A stretch of 64,000 nucleotides of DNA, from positions 186,001 through 250,000 of the forward strand of contig JAYKXP010000045.1 of assembly GCA_037176845.1 (NCBI GenBank), given 5' to 3'. Origin of the DNA: Paramarasmius palmivorus (Eukaryota; Basidiomycota; Agaricomycetes; Agaricales; Marasmiaceae). Made by a program: the position numbers and the translations under genes. This document shows positions 55,629 to 64,000 of the stretch, in pieces. Below the pieces are notes generated by a model. The model did not search any database. It worked only from the letters and a program-made list of their open reading frames with translations, and was not told the origin of the DNA. Within the stretch, counting starts at the first letter, position 1. Each line of letters starts with the position of its first letter.

Positions 55629-56698
55629 TCAAACAGCCTCTTTGATTTTTTCACCAATCTTGTCGGTGATCTCCTCTACCTTGGTCTCGTGGCTTCCTTC
55701 TTGCAAGGCCTGTTGACGGGCATTGGCTACACTCAGGTATGTGTCTGGGCGCAAGCGTCAGGACATATAACCCACGAAAGAAAGGGCATAACATACTCCA
55801 GAATAAACTGACAACGCTAACCACCACAAATCGTAGGTGGTGCGGAACGATGGAAAAGTTGATGATCTGCGTAGGAATGAAGACACCCCTGCAAAGTTCG
55901 GATCGTTAGCATCCTTCTCTGGAGCAGAGGACTTGTAGGATTCACCAGTTACGAATCAAAGTTGGGGCATAGGCCTACGAAAAGGAGAATGAGCAAATGG
56001 CTTCCGTGACAAACTTGTAATCACGTACCGATTGAATCCTGGGCCAAGCCTCCTGGGGCTTTCCTTCCAAAACACTCATCGAGCCGAAGAAGAATGCGAC
56101 GGCGACTAGATATCGCGTAATGGGTTAGCGACCATTTGTTCCGTCCGCGAGACAAGATGCATGCTTACCTGGTGTTAACATTGCTTGATCCAGCCATACC
56201 TATGTGCAAGGCCATTCAGAATCGGACGACAACGGGATAGAGTGGAGAAGGATGTACCCTATACACAATCGCACGCGTAGGACTAGCAAACTTGATGCGG
56301 TTCAAAAATTGAAACCATTTGGTGATGGCAGGGCCAAAGAGCGCACCTACAAAGATTCCTATCAGTCAGCCGTTGTCGTTCCCGCGCACAAAAAACGAGG
56401 ACGTACCTCCATAGAACACCAGCCTCCCTGTTCTCATGAACTGTCCGGGGCAAGACACATGAACAAAATTTTTCACTTTAGCGTGGCAGGACACTCACGT
56501 CGTGGTCCTTTCCCCTCTTCTCAACAGCCTGCTGAGCAATAACATCTCCGGCGCCGAACAAAAATCCAGCTGTAGCGCATTGCGCAAGCATAGGCCGTCT
56601 TATCAAGGCAGCACTGCGAATCCGAATCCATGAGAAAATGTCATTTCGAGGGCCATAAGATGTGAAGCGAACTTGTATGCTCTGAGGAATGAGGCCAT
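55629..56698 (-). CDS. Mpv17/PMP22 family membrane protein
   Basis: Nine exons, about 202 residues. Start ATG 56698 (MASFLRAY), intron GTTCGC..TCGCAG to NAALIRRPMLAQCATAGFLF, then GAGDVIAQQAVEKRGKDHD, FMRTGRLVFYGG, ALFGPAITKWFQFLNRIKF, VWLDQAMLTP, VAVAFFFGSMSVLEGKPQ, AYAPTLIRNW, GVFIPTQIINFSIVPHHLRF, and WNTYLSVANARQQ; TGA at 55629. The family signature is complete: G.GD..AQ, R..R....G, GP....W, D Q....P, W...NW..F.P.Q..NF..VP...R, W..YLS. Members are four-helix proteins of the inner mitochondrial membrane or peroxisome (Mpv17, Sym1, PMP22); which compartment cannot be read. The Glu/Lys-rich C-terminal tail (residues 178-202) is the part copied into the neighbouring duplication. Confidence 0.9.
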
Positions 56699-56874
56699 TG
56701 GGGTCGATTTTTTGGGGGTGAAAGAGTCGGGGTGAAGGTGGTGGGAGACGTCAAGAGGACGTGGAAAGAAAACTAACCGAGATTGTGGGGCAGAAATTTG
56801 CGTAACAGATGGCCCGTGCGCGCGTATATGGTCGAGTAATACGCCGTGTAAAGCCCATTGTCACAACTTCCAAC

Positions 56875-56966
56875 GGCCTGATGGTCTAGTAGCATGATTC
56901 TTCCTTCGGGGTCCACCCCGAGTCGTATGACTCATAATCATGCATAATCATCGGAAGACGAGCTGT
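56875..56966 (+). pseudogene. tRNA-Pro-like relic
   Basis: GGCCTGATGGTCTAGTAGCA and TGATTCTTCCTTCGGG copy the 5' half of the intact tRNA-Pro 160 bp downstream with two substitutions, including the preceding CAAC. After the anticodon loop it diverges: a GGAAG at 56953 could close the anticodon stem across a longer intron, but no T arm or 3' acceptor strand is present. Confidence 0.75.
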
Positions 56967-57034
56967 GATTGCACACCTCGGAAAACTTAGTCTCTGTCGT
57001 CTTTATTCAAGGCGCGCAAGGAACAGCCTTCAAC

Positions 57035-57134
57035 GGCCTAATGGTCTAGTAGTATGATTCTTCCTTCGGGTGTTTCCCGGTCACTACAGTGACTCCATTG
57101 GAAGAGGTCCTGGGTTCAATTCCCAGTTAGGCCC
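57035..57134 (+). tRNA. tRNA-Pro(CGG) with intron
   Basis: Acceptor GGCCTAA / TTAGGCC with discriminator C; D arm TGGTCTAGTAGTATGAT; anticodon stem CTTCC / GGAAG; loop TTCGGGT with anticodon CGG, interrupted by an intron of about 28 nt (contains GTCACTACAGTGAC, itself an inverted repeat); T arm CTGGG-TTCAATT-CCCAG. A TTTTT follows at 57137. Confidence 0.9.
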
Positions 57135-57194
57135 AGTTTTTAGTGCTCGTTGACTGACTCGAACTTTTTGTACTACATGATATGCTACATAACT

Positions 57195-60100
57195 CTAACG
57201 GTATAGAAACATTGCCAACACCCCCATCATACTCTCCTCTAGCTGGTCCGCACCAGGCTCCTCGTCTTGCTCCAATTCATCTTCCGAATCTGCCTCAATT
57301 TCCGTCTTTTGAGACGCCATCTTTGCATAGTGCTTGTGGTCTTTGCAGGCGTTGGACAGCATATGTCGGCGAACGTCAACGAGATCATCACCACTAGGCC
57401 GCTGTGTTCAATACCGTTTACATCAGATACACGCGGCAACTCACTCGTAATCACCAGAGGGACAATGAAACTTGTCCTGCTCATACTCGATTTCGCGTTC
57501 AAGCTCCATCCAAGGAGTGTGAGAGATGAGGCTGAGGGTGGGATTAGGAATGAACAATGACGACAGCTACAAACGCACATGTGTTCTTTAAAGTTGCCTC
57601 GCTGGTTGGCCGGAAATGTTGGCCTCTTGTAGCCTTCCTTATCTGCATGCCAAGGAACAATTGGGCACCAAGGACACTCGTAGCGACCTGGAAACAGGAC
57701 GAGTTTGTTATGAAAAGATAAAAGTTGGCGTAACGTACCTGTTTTTCCATTTAGGGCGCCCTTGATAGCTTGATCTCGCTCGAAAGGGGCGACAAGATAG
57801 TTTAAAAACTCTCTTTGGACCACAGCAATAGGAATCTCTGCAAGCTCTGGCATGTACTCTTTGGCAAGAGCACGTTCGCTCTTCTCCCTCGATGACATGT
57901 TTATGCCCTCGCCGTCGACGTCGACCTCTGTCTCCTTCTCGGTGCGATATTCGTCAAGAGAATGATACGTCGACTTTACGCCGCCGAGGTTGAACATGCG
58001 CTGGAGGTTTTGGTTCATGGTTGAACCTTGATTCGCCCAGTCGCCGAGCTCTTCATCGTCAAAGTTGTCGTCGTCTAGAATATACATTAGCATCGTAAAC
58101 AGCTGTCAAAAAGACTCGACTCGCCTGGCTTTGACGAGGCTTGCTGAAGGATCTGGGTCGTGATGGTATCCGTCTCCTTCAGCGAGTCAATTGTGTCTTG
58201 AACCTCTTGATAGGTAGTATCAAAGCCTTTGCGGTAGTCGTCGCGGATTTGTTGGCCAGTCTTTTTCTTTAGTTTCTTTGTCGTCTGGCGCCGCTTGGAC
58301 TTTTTCTCGTCGTACAGGTTTTCGAGCTCTTGGAATACCTTGATCGAGGATGAGATGTTTTTGCGTACGGGGAAAAGTCGGCAACATACCAGCATACCGG
58401 CCTCTCTCTGACCTTCGTTCCACTGAACACCTTCCTCAAACTGTTCGAGAACATATTTGAACTGGGGAACCTCGCCATCAGCTTGCTTGACAAGCTTTGT
58501 TGCCAGTGCACGATCCCGGGATGCTCTACAAGCACCAATAGCATCGTTGAAATGTGGCAAAAAGCGAGTCCACGCGTTGCTAATGCGTTTTTCCACGTCT
58601 TGCATGCCGGGGTCGTTCTGGGACTCGTCAGTACTTGCGCGTAGGTTTAGAACTTTAACAGAAAACTTGCATCAGCATGATCGTTCCGAGCCTTGCGCAG
58701 TGCTTCACGTTCCTCGAAATCTTGCGCATTCCCTCCTCGGCGTCCGTGATAAAGCTTCCGTTGACCGGCAAGATCATTTTCGTTGGCGATAGCCTTGTAG
58801 ATTGTGTTCATCTCGTTGAGGGTCTGGTCAACAGTTAGTACATGCACTCGGTACGCTCATCAAAGACTTGCCCTTTCGGCATAGTCAAGGTCAGTGCAGA
58901 CCAATGCCTCGTATCCTGCCTCTGCAAGAGCATTGGATGCTTCACCACGTGCGGCTTCGGCCAAAAGAGTTTGTGCAGTATGAAGATTGCGACCGTTTCG
59001 CAGATAATGCTCGCTACTCTCATTGAATGTTGGTAGGTACTGCTCCCAGAGTTTGTCGAGCCTTTCTTGTCTTGCCGTCTTGGTCGGGTCATTCTTTGGG
59101 CCACCATTAGCGATGAAAAGATATCAACAATCAAGAACCTACTTCTATCGCCTCAGTTTGTTCGGCAAGTCTTTGATTCTTGCTGATAATAGCATAGACG
59201 GCAGCACGAGTACGATCTTCTTGAGGTCGAGAAGGCTAAATCAACATTAGATTGCTATACCTAGTCGAGAGAGAGAGAGACAACTGACAAAGTGTCGTTC
59301 GATCGGCTTACGCTCGCCCATCCGGAGCATCGTCCAGTTGTAATTTGCAGTGTTTTTCGAGTAGTGCCCAAAAAAGGTGTCCTTGATGACATGGTTGAGA
59401 AGGATCTTGGCTCCTTCCTTTCCAGCAATGTCGTGCCACTGTAAAACCTGTCAGGAGGAGATCAAACCAAGATGAACCGAGCCCACCTCATTACCGGCAC
59501 CATGACGAATAGCATAAACTCCACCGCCCGGCAAGTTTACGGCCAATGCAGCTTCACTGATCATCTCACCAATAGCATGAGCAGTAAGTGGTCCCTCGGT
59601 GTGACCGCGACCTCCAGGTGTTCCCTTTGGAAACCTAAGGAAAATGTCAGCCAGGGTCTGAGAACGCCGTCAAAAAGGCACTCACAATGGGTCCTTTAGT
59701 CTTTCTGGGTTGAGCTTGATGTCGCTCATTGTTTGGTCCAGGACATCATTGATAGACTAGCGAGTCGCTTTAGTCAAGAGCATATCAAGACAAACTGGGC
59801 TTGCCTTGTATTTCGGGTCAAGGTAACCAATCATAAACATGTACGCAATAAAGTACATGACCACACAAAGCGTAATGTTGTGTGCGAGTTCCAGAGACTC
59901 TAGCACATAGACTTGGCTTACTCCGGTAGCCCCGTTCATGCCCTATGATAGTCATGTAAGCAAACTTGACGTGGGTTGAGTGACAGACGTACCTTGAAAT
60001 TGCGCATAGTTAACCGCAAGCTGAATTTTCCTGGGCCAAGCTTGGTAATGCGAACATCTTCCACACGAGGATACTGTCCAAAAGCAAGTGAGTGGTGGGC

Positions 60101-61295
60101 TCCAACGTATCCTAAAAACATACCTTTCCCTCTAGTGCGTATTGCGGATGAGATGGTCCCATGGTCCCTGGTCGAAGGGCGAGAACCAGCGCAAGGTCAG
60201 TGATGACGCAAACCATGGTCTTGTTCACCCTGGTCGCTTCCTTGCGGTCCGATAGCGCCAACAATTTGGCAAGAATCATCCGAACTTCTGCAATGTCGTA
60301 AAAGATGAGGGGGTCGTGATAGCGATCAAGCTCATATCTCCGAATTACTGGACACGAGCGTCAGCTTGCAAGCCATCTAGAAAGCAGAGAACGTACATGT
60401 CATACTAGAATCCCTCAGCGTGGTATACATGCCACCTTCCATCAAGAGCTTGGCGCCGGCGTTTGGAGAGGTTGGCGTGCGACAGTATCGTACGATGCAT
60501 GTCGTCAACAATGCGACATGGGCAAGGAGGGTCCGTGACTTTATCGTGGCTCGTCCATTCCTGGGTTGAGAGACTTTGAGCTGGGGACACGTCAGACAAA
60601 GAAAAGAATAATGATCATGTATGCGTACCTTCCACACCAAGAATTCGCAACCATACTGCTCGATGAGCGCTGGGGTCCACAAGTTTTCATCGGACGTCTC
60701 TCTCGTGATGTAGTGTGTCAACAGATCCGGACGAGCGGTAGAGACGAGATAAGCTAGTTCTGCTGCGATTTCAACAGCATTGTAACGCGCCTGGACCTCT
60801 GGACTAGTGTTGATCCCGTGTTTGAGCGCATACTCTGCAGCGGAACGCAGCTCGTGAAAAAGTCTCCAATCCATCTCGAATTTCCGGCGAGCATCCCTAG
60901 TAAGCGGACTCTCTGAATGTTCAAGCTTGTTCTGAACAAAGTCGTTGACTTCGGCATAGAGGGACACTAGTGCCTCTTGAAATGTTGGCTGTGGTTGATC
61001 GCTAGAGGTGCCAGCAGCGGCTGCCTTTGCAAGAGCTTCTGCTTTGGCAAGAGATTGGATTCGATTGACAAGTTTGATTCGACGGCGCTCAAGCTCATCT
61101 TGTGAGGCAGGTATGGGCTTCAATGATGGACCGACGACGACGGCTTTGGGAAAGAGATGAGGACACGTGTCGACGACGGAAAATTTTCACACAGCTTACC
61201 TTTTGAGGCCGTTGGCGCCGAGCTAGGACCTGATAGCCGAGGTGAACAAAAAAGAGAGTCTATGGATAATTGCAAGGCATACCTGGTGGGTCCAT
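57195..61295 (-). CDS. Putative tyrosine recombinase (DUF3435-like) with C-terminal zinc fingers
   Basis: About 19 exons and roughly 950-1,000 residues. Start ATG 61295 (MDPPG), then GPSSAPTASK and AVVVGPSLKPIPASQDELER after introns GTATGC..TATCAG and GTAAGC..CAAAG. An N-terminal helical region is followed by a core in which LALVLALRPGTMGPSHPQYA gives a candidate catalytic Arg (RPG), KYPRVEDVRITKLGPGKFSL and LRLTMRNFK follow, then TEGPLTAHAIGEMISEAALA, GGGVYAIRHGAGN (candidate second box), GKEGAKILLNH and FFGHYSKNTANY (candidate His and Tyr). This order resembles DUF3435 recombinases. After a long charged region, a zinc-finger-like end appears: YECPWC, FKEHILISHTPWME, KFHCPSGDYDGDD, RRHMLSNACKDHKHY. 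The final residues are acidic (EADSEDELEQDEEPG); TAG at 57195. DUF3435 proteins include the captains of Starship elements in ascomycetes; this assignment is by motif only. Confidence 0.6.
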
Positions 61296-61491
61296 CGTTG
61301 AGAGAGGTGGTGGTTCAAGAAGAAGAAGAGCGTTGTTTGTGTATGCCAAATTTTGAGAACGCGTGATTCATTATCAATACGATGGGTACGATTACAATCC
61401 AGAGTGGTATCTACAGTCCATTGAGTCCATTTCTGTTTACAATCCATTTCTGTTTACAATCCATTACTGTTTAATGAGAGTAGTACAAGTC

Positions 61492-62100
61492 CTATGGAAA
61501 CACCCATGATGGAGGTGGCCCCCTCTGCTGGAGAGGCGCCTGAATGTTGATTCGCTGCTGTGCCGAATCCACGTCCATAGGTACCCGGTGGTGTCCAGTC
61601 TGGGCTGGAAGACGCTGCATATATGCCGTGTTCTCCGGGGTTGGTAGCCCAAACGACTGACTGTACTGTGGACGTGTTGGTGTCTCTGGCACCTGAGCTT
61701 GGGGCACTGCCACCAGGCCGAGTGGTGTATCATTCGCATACCCTTTACAATCAATCAGACCCAAGTTGAACGTGAAAGAGCAAGGCATGCGCATACCATT
61801 CTTCCAAACTAAAAGCTGAGCCTCACGCTCAATCGCCCGCTCTCGCCTGGTCATGTATGCTTCCAACCTGGTGACAATCTCGAGCTCGGACGCGACGGCA
61901 GTCTCCAAACGAGTGACGTATTCTATCTGTTGCTCTGAAAGGACAGACATTTGAACGATCGCGTCGGTGATTCGTTCAGAAGCGGTAGAAGCTGGAGGCT
62001 TTGTTGTCGACTCTCGAGCTCTCTTGTGAGATTTCGGAAATAGGCAGGTAGACAGTTTCGTCAGTTCATTGCACTGGTCAAAAGTTTTATGTACAGGCAT
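61492..62100 (-). CDS. Unknown protein of the recombinase cluster, ORF 2
   Basis: ATG 62100 (MPVHKTFDQCNELTKLST) to TAG 61492; a 54-nt intron (GTATGC..GTAAAG) joins LLVWKN to GYANDTPLGLVAVPQ, giving about 184 residues. The first half is helical (MSVLSEQQIEYVTRLETAVA, SELEIVTRLEAYMTRRERAI) and could be a coiled coil; the second half is Pro/Gln-rich and disordered (PQAQVPETPTRPQYSQS, QQRINIQAPLQQRGPPPSW). It lies 200 bp upstream of the recombinase start and 7 bp downstream of the stop of ORF 1 on the same strand. A 27-bp direct repeat overlaps its start. No family recognised. Confidence 0.6.
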   Translation of the reverse strand: MPVHKTFDQCNELTKLSTCLFPKSHKRARESTTKPPASTASERITDAIVQMSVLSEQQIEYVTRLETAVASELEIVTRLEAYMTRRERAIEREAQLLVWKNGMRMPCSFTFNLGLIDCKGYANDTPLGLVAVPQAQVPETPTRPQYSQSFGLPTPENTAYMQRLPAQTGHHRVPMDVDSAQQRINIQAPLQQRGPPPSWVFP

Positions 62101-62131
62101 ATTTCATCAGTTCATTGCACTGGCCAAATCT
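62057..62131. repeat. Two direct 27-bp repeats, 46-bp period
   Basis: TTTCGTCAGTTCATTGCACT (62057) and TTTCATCAGTTCATTGCACT (62103) plus GG[TC]CAAA differ at two bases. They span the stop of ORF 1 and the start of ORF 2 of the recombinase cluster. Confidence 0.8.
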
Positions 62132-63525
62132 TCCTCCGCGCCTCGACCTGGAATATCCGGCGTCGGGATCCGCCTGATATTGGCAACTTCATCATCATCC
62201 ACCACCTCGGGTTCGAAAACCGACACATCACAAGAGTCTGAGCAGAGAAGAGTATGGTGGCGGTCGTGAAACTGGAGGAATCGAGTTCCAAGTCGTGGAT
62301 CAAGAGTGTTGATGACGATGCTCGTTACCTCTAGACAAGATTCCTGCTTGGCTGAGAGATTCAAGGGTTCGACGATTGTAGCTAGGGCAGCAATGAGAGC
62401 GGCAAAAGACTTTGAGCGCGCATTGTTGGTGATATTGAGAGGGTTCCAGAATGGGTCCATCAGCACGCCAACGCCATACTAGAACACGTCAGCTGCATAC
62501 TATAGATACAATGGCCACTCACCGAGTCGTAGAGTTCTAAAAGACGGTTTCTCCCCGTAACGAGCTGGGAATTGCGGTTGTACCACGTCTGGTACTCTTT
62601 CGGATGGGTCCTGGTAGCGATATTCTCCAAGTCTTGAACTGAGAGGGTGCCTTCCGGGTCGAGTTCTTGTTCCTTTGCAAACAGAGCCCAATAGAATTGC
62701 GTCTTTTTCTTCTTGCCTTGGTCTTGTTTGGTGTACTGTGCCCAGTCGCAGGCAAACTCGAGCGATCCAAGAACGAGGGCGATATGCTGGTAAAGAGCTT
62801 GACAGGCAGCTTCAGTGGAAAGAGAAACAAGGTTCTGTATCAAGACAATGAGACGTGTTTTCATCTCAAAAAGAGACTGCCTTGCGTTCACCTTGTGCAA
62901 TGCCATGAGTCGAATTCGGTCGTTATCGACGGAGCGAATGCCTTCCATCCATCGGAGGTAAGTATTGGGTTCTTCAGTGTTGACGATAGACTCGATAACA
63001 GTTTGCTGTTGAGAGCATTAGCAGAGTTTTTGTTTGAAACCAGGCTAATTACGCACCCAGTCACCAGCCGATGAATACCCTGCCAACAACCGTACAAATG
63101 CTACATGCTCCCGTTCCTCATGCGTACTGGCTGTCTGTAGGAGAAAAGAGAGATAGTCTTTGGCCTCCATTTGCGGTTCCTGCGATGCTTGTTGAACGAT
63201 TTCTTGTGCTCGCTCGCGAGCTCTGTCTTCCTTGGCCTGGACAATTTGAGACGGCTGGAAAAGATTAGCCAGAGTACTAGAGTCATGCTGGGAGCCCTCA
63301 TACCCTGTTTTCGACAATGGTGTTGGGTGCACGACTTGTCCGAGAACGTTGCTTTGATGTACGTTTTGTGATGGCAAACCTCTCTCCAATCATTCCATCG
63401 ACCTGAGCTCTAAAGGACTGTGAACGAGGACTTGAGGCATCTGCAGCATCATAGACTTGCAGGACTGAACGTAAATCGTCTAGAGCTTCTTGGTGTTGAA
63501 CGATGAGAGTTGGTTGAGATGACAT
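62107..63525 (-). CDS. Unknown protein of the recombinase cluster, ORF 1
   Basis: Four exons, about 410 residues. ATG 63525 (MSSQPTLIVQHQEALDDLRS); intron GTATGA..TTCCAG joins TIVENR to PSQIVQAKEDRARERAQEIV; the next exon ends LLAGYSSAGDW and the third reads NTYLRWMEGIRSVDNDRIRL, ALYQHIALVLGSLEFACDWA, EYQTWYNRNSQLVTGRNRLL; the last exon reads YGVGVLMDPFWNPLNITNNA to an acidic end (EPEVVDDDEVANIRR). The composition is mostly helical. No family recognised. Its position just upstream of ORF 2 and the recombinase, all on one strand with short gaps, suggests a functional group. Confidence 0.6.
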
Positions 63526-64000
63526 GGTGCCAAGTCGCGTGTTGTCACACTGTCACATTTGCCCAGTTCATATCACTGACGAAATTTTACTACTAGGTAC
63601 AACGTGTTCGCTCGCTCGCACGCGGGGCCCGAGGAAGGAAGGGGCGTACAAGGGAAACGGGAAAGAACGAGAAAAAGAACGAAAAAACCCGAAAGAATAA
63701 GGTAAGCGTAAGAGTAAGATGACTTGTCGCCTGTTAACAGCAGAACAGAAAAAGATACGCTCGCCTAATAGAGGCCTTGACTGGTAAGGGCAAGATAAGA
63801 CGTAAGACTGCCAGAGGGATGTCTAGAAATCCAGTTAGCGGAGCAGCTGCGAGATCGATGATTGGTGGGTGCATACACGGCGTCGAGTGATTCTACACGT
63901 CAGCGAGACTCGCCAAAGAGCAATAATGACATACCAGTTCCCATCTGAGACATCAACGTCGACGGCAACTTTGACAATGACCAACTAACGGTCTCGTGCT
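63526..64000. other. Upstream region of the recombinase cluster, no gene seen
   Basis: Purine-rich near 63630-63720 (AAGAACGAGAAAAAGAACGA), otherwise unremarkable. It should hold the promoter of ORF 1 on the minus strand. Confidence 0.35.

Noticed and set aside
55614..55811. Plus-strand ORF with hydrophobic stretch
   Set aside because: Antisense to the last exons of the Mpv17 gene, whose family motifs are unambiguous on the minus strand.

Overview
The window is nuclear DNA of a filamentous fungus, most likely a mushroom-forming basidiomycete (Agaricomycetes). Genes carry many introns of about 45-60 nt with GT..AG ends, three of the tRNA genes have introns in the anticodon loop, and the families present (lineage-expanded BTB proteins, MYND proteins, GPI-anchored GH16, Plavaka-type transposase, DUF6698-like protein) are typical of that class. 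Nothing looks mitochondrial, bacterial or viral.

Layout. 1-2798: 3' truncated (by the window edge) AAA+ ATPase on the minus strand. 3183-6903: a small secreted peptide, two tandem four-helix membrane paralogs and one small membrane ORF. 7306-7635: tRNA-Lys(UUU) and tRNA-Ser(GCU). 8150-8641: small basic hypothetical protein. 9365-15397: a cluster of BTB/POZ paralogs in alternating orientation (two soluble, two with an N-terminal membrane anchor, one broken copy and one relic), followed by a second, oppositely oriented tRNA-Ser(GCU). 16693-20338: large WW-like/multi-pass membrane protein. 21295-23314: complete cytochrome P450. 23.3-27.7 kb: gene-poor. 27735-29381: GPI-anchored GH16 glucanase. 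29.4-33.3 kb: gene-poor, with a family of small hairpins.

33291-44544 is the centrepiece: an apparently complete 11.25-kb DNA transposon with a 20-bp terminal inverted repeat (ATCATCACACAAAAGGGCAG) and a CGT target duplication. It carries a Plavaka-type transposase on the plus strand and, on the minus strand, a DUF6698-like protein and a protein with an acidic N-terminus, an NGN-like domain and several KOW-like segments, i.e. an Spt5-like elongation-factor homolog. A long (about 80-bp arms) hairpin sits between the divergent transposase and Spt5-like genes. On the right flank is an isolated terminal exon of a GPI-anchored wall protein.

45534-47269: a tail-to-tail pair of secreted proteins made of 11-residue repeats. 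48320-50221: MYND zinc-finger protein. 51.6-56.7 kb: a duplicated coiled-coil gene, each copy accompanied by a 3' fragment of the adjacent Mpv17/PMP22 gene, which is intact at 55629-56698. 56875-57134: a tRNA-Pro-like relic and an intact tRNA-Pro(CGG). 57195-63525: three co-oriented minus-strand genes; the largest looks like a DUF3435-type tyrosine recombinase with C-terminal zinc fingers, accompanied by two unrecognised ORFs, and may represent a second kind of mobile element. All gene models were spliced by eye; exon boundaries are inferred from splice signals, reading frame and paralog comparison.
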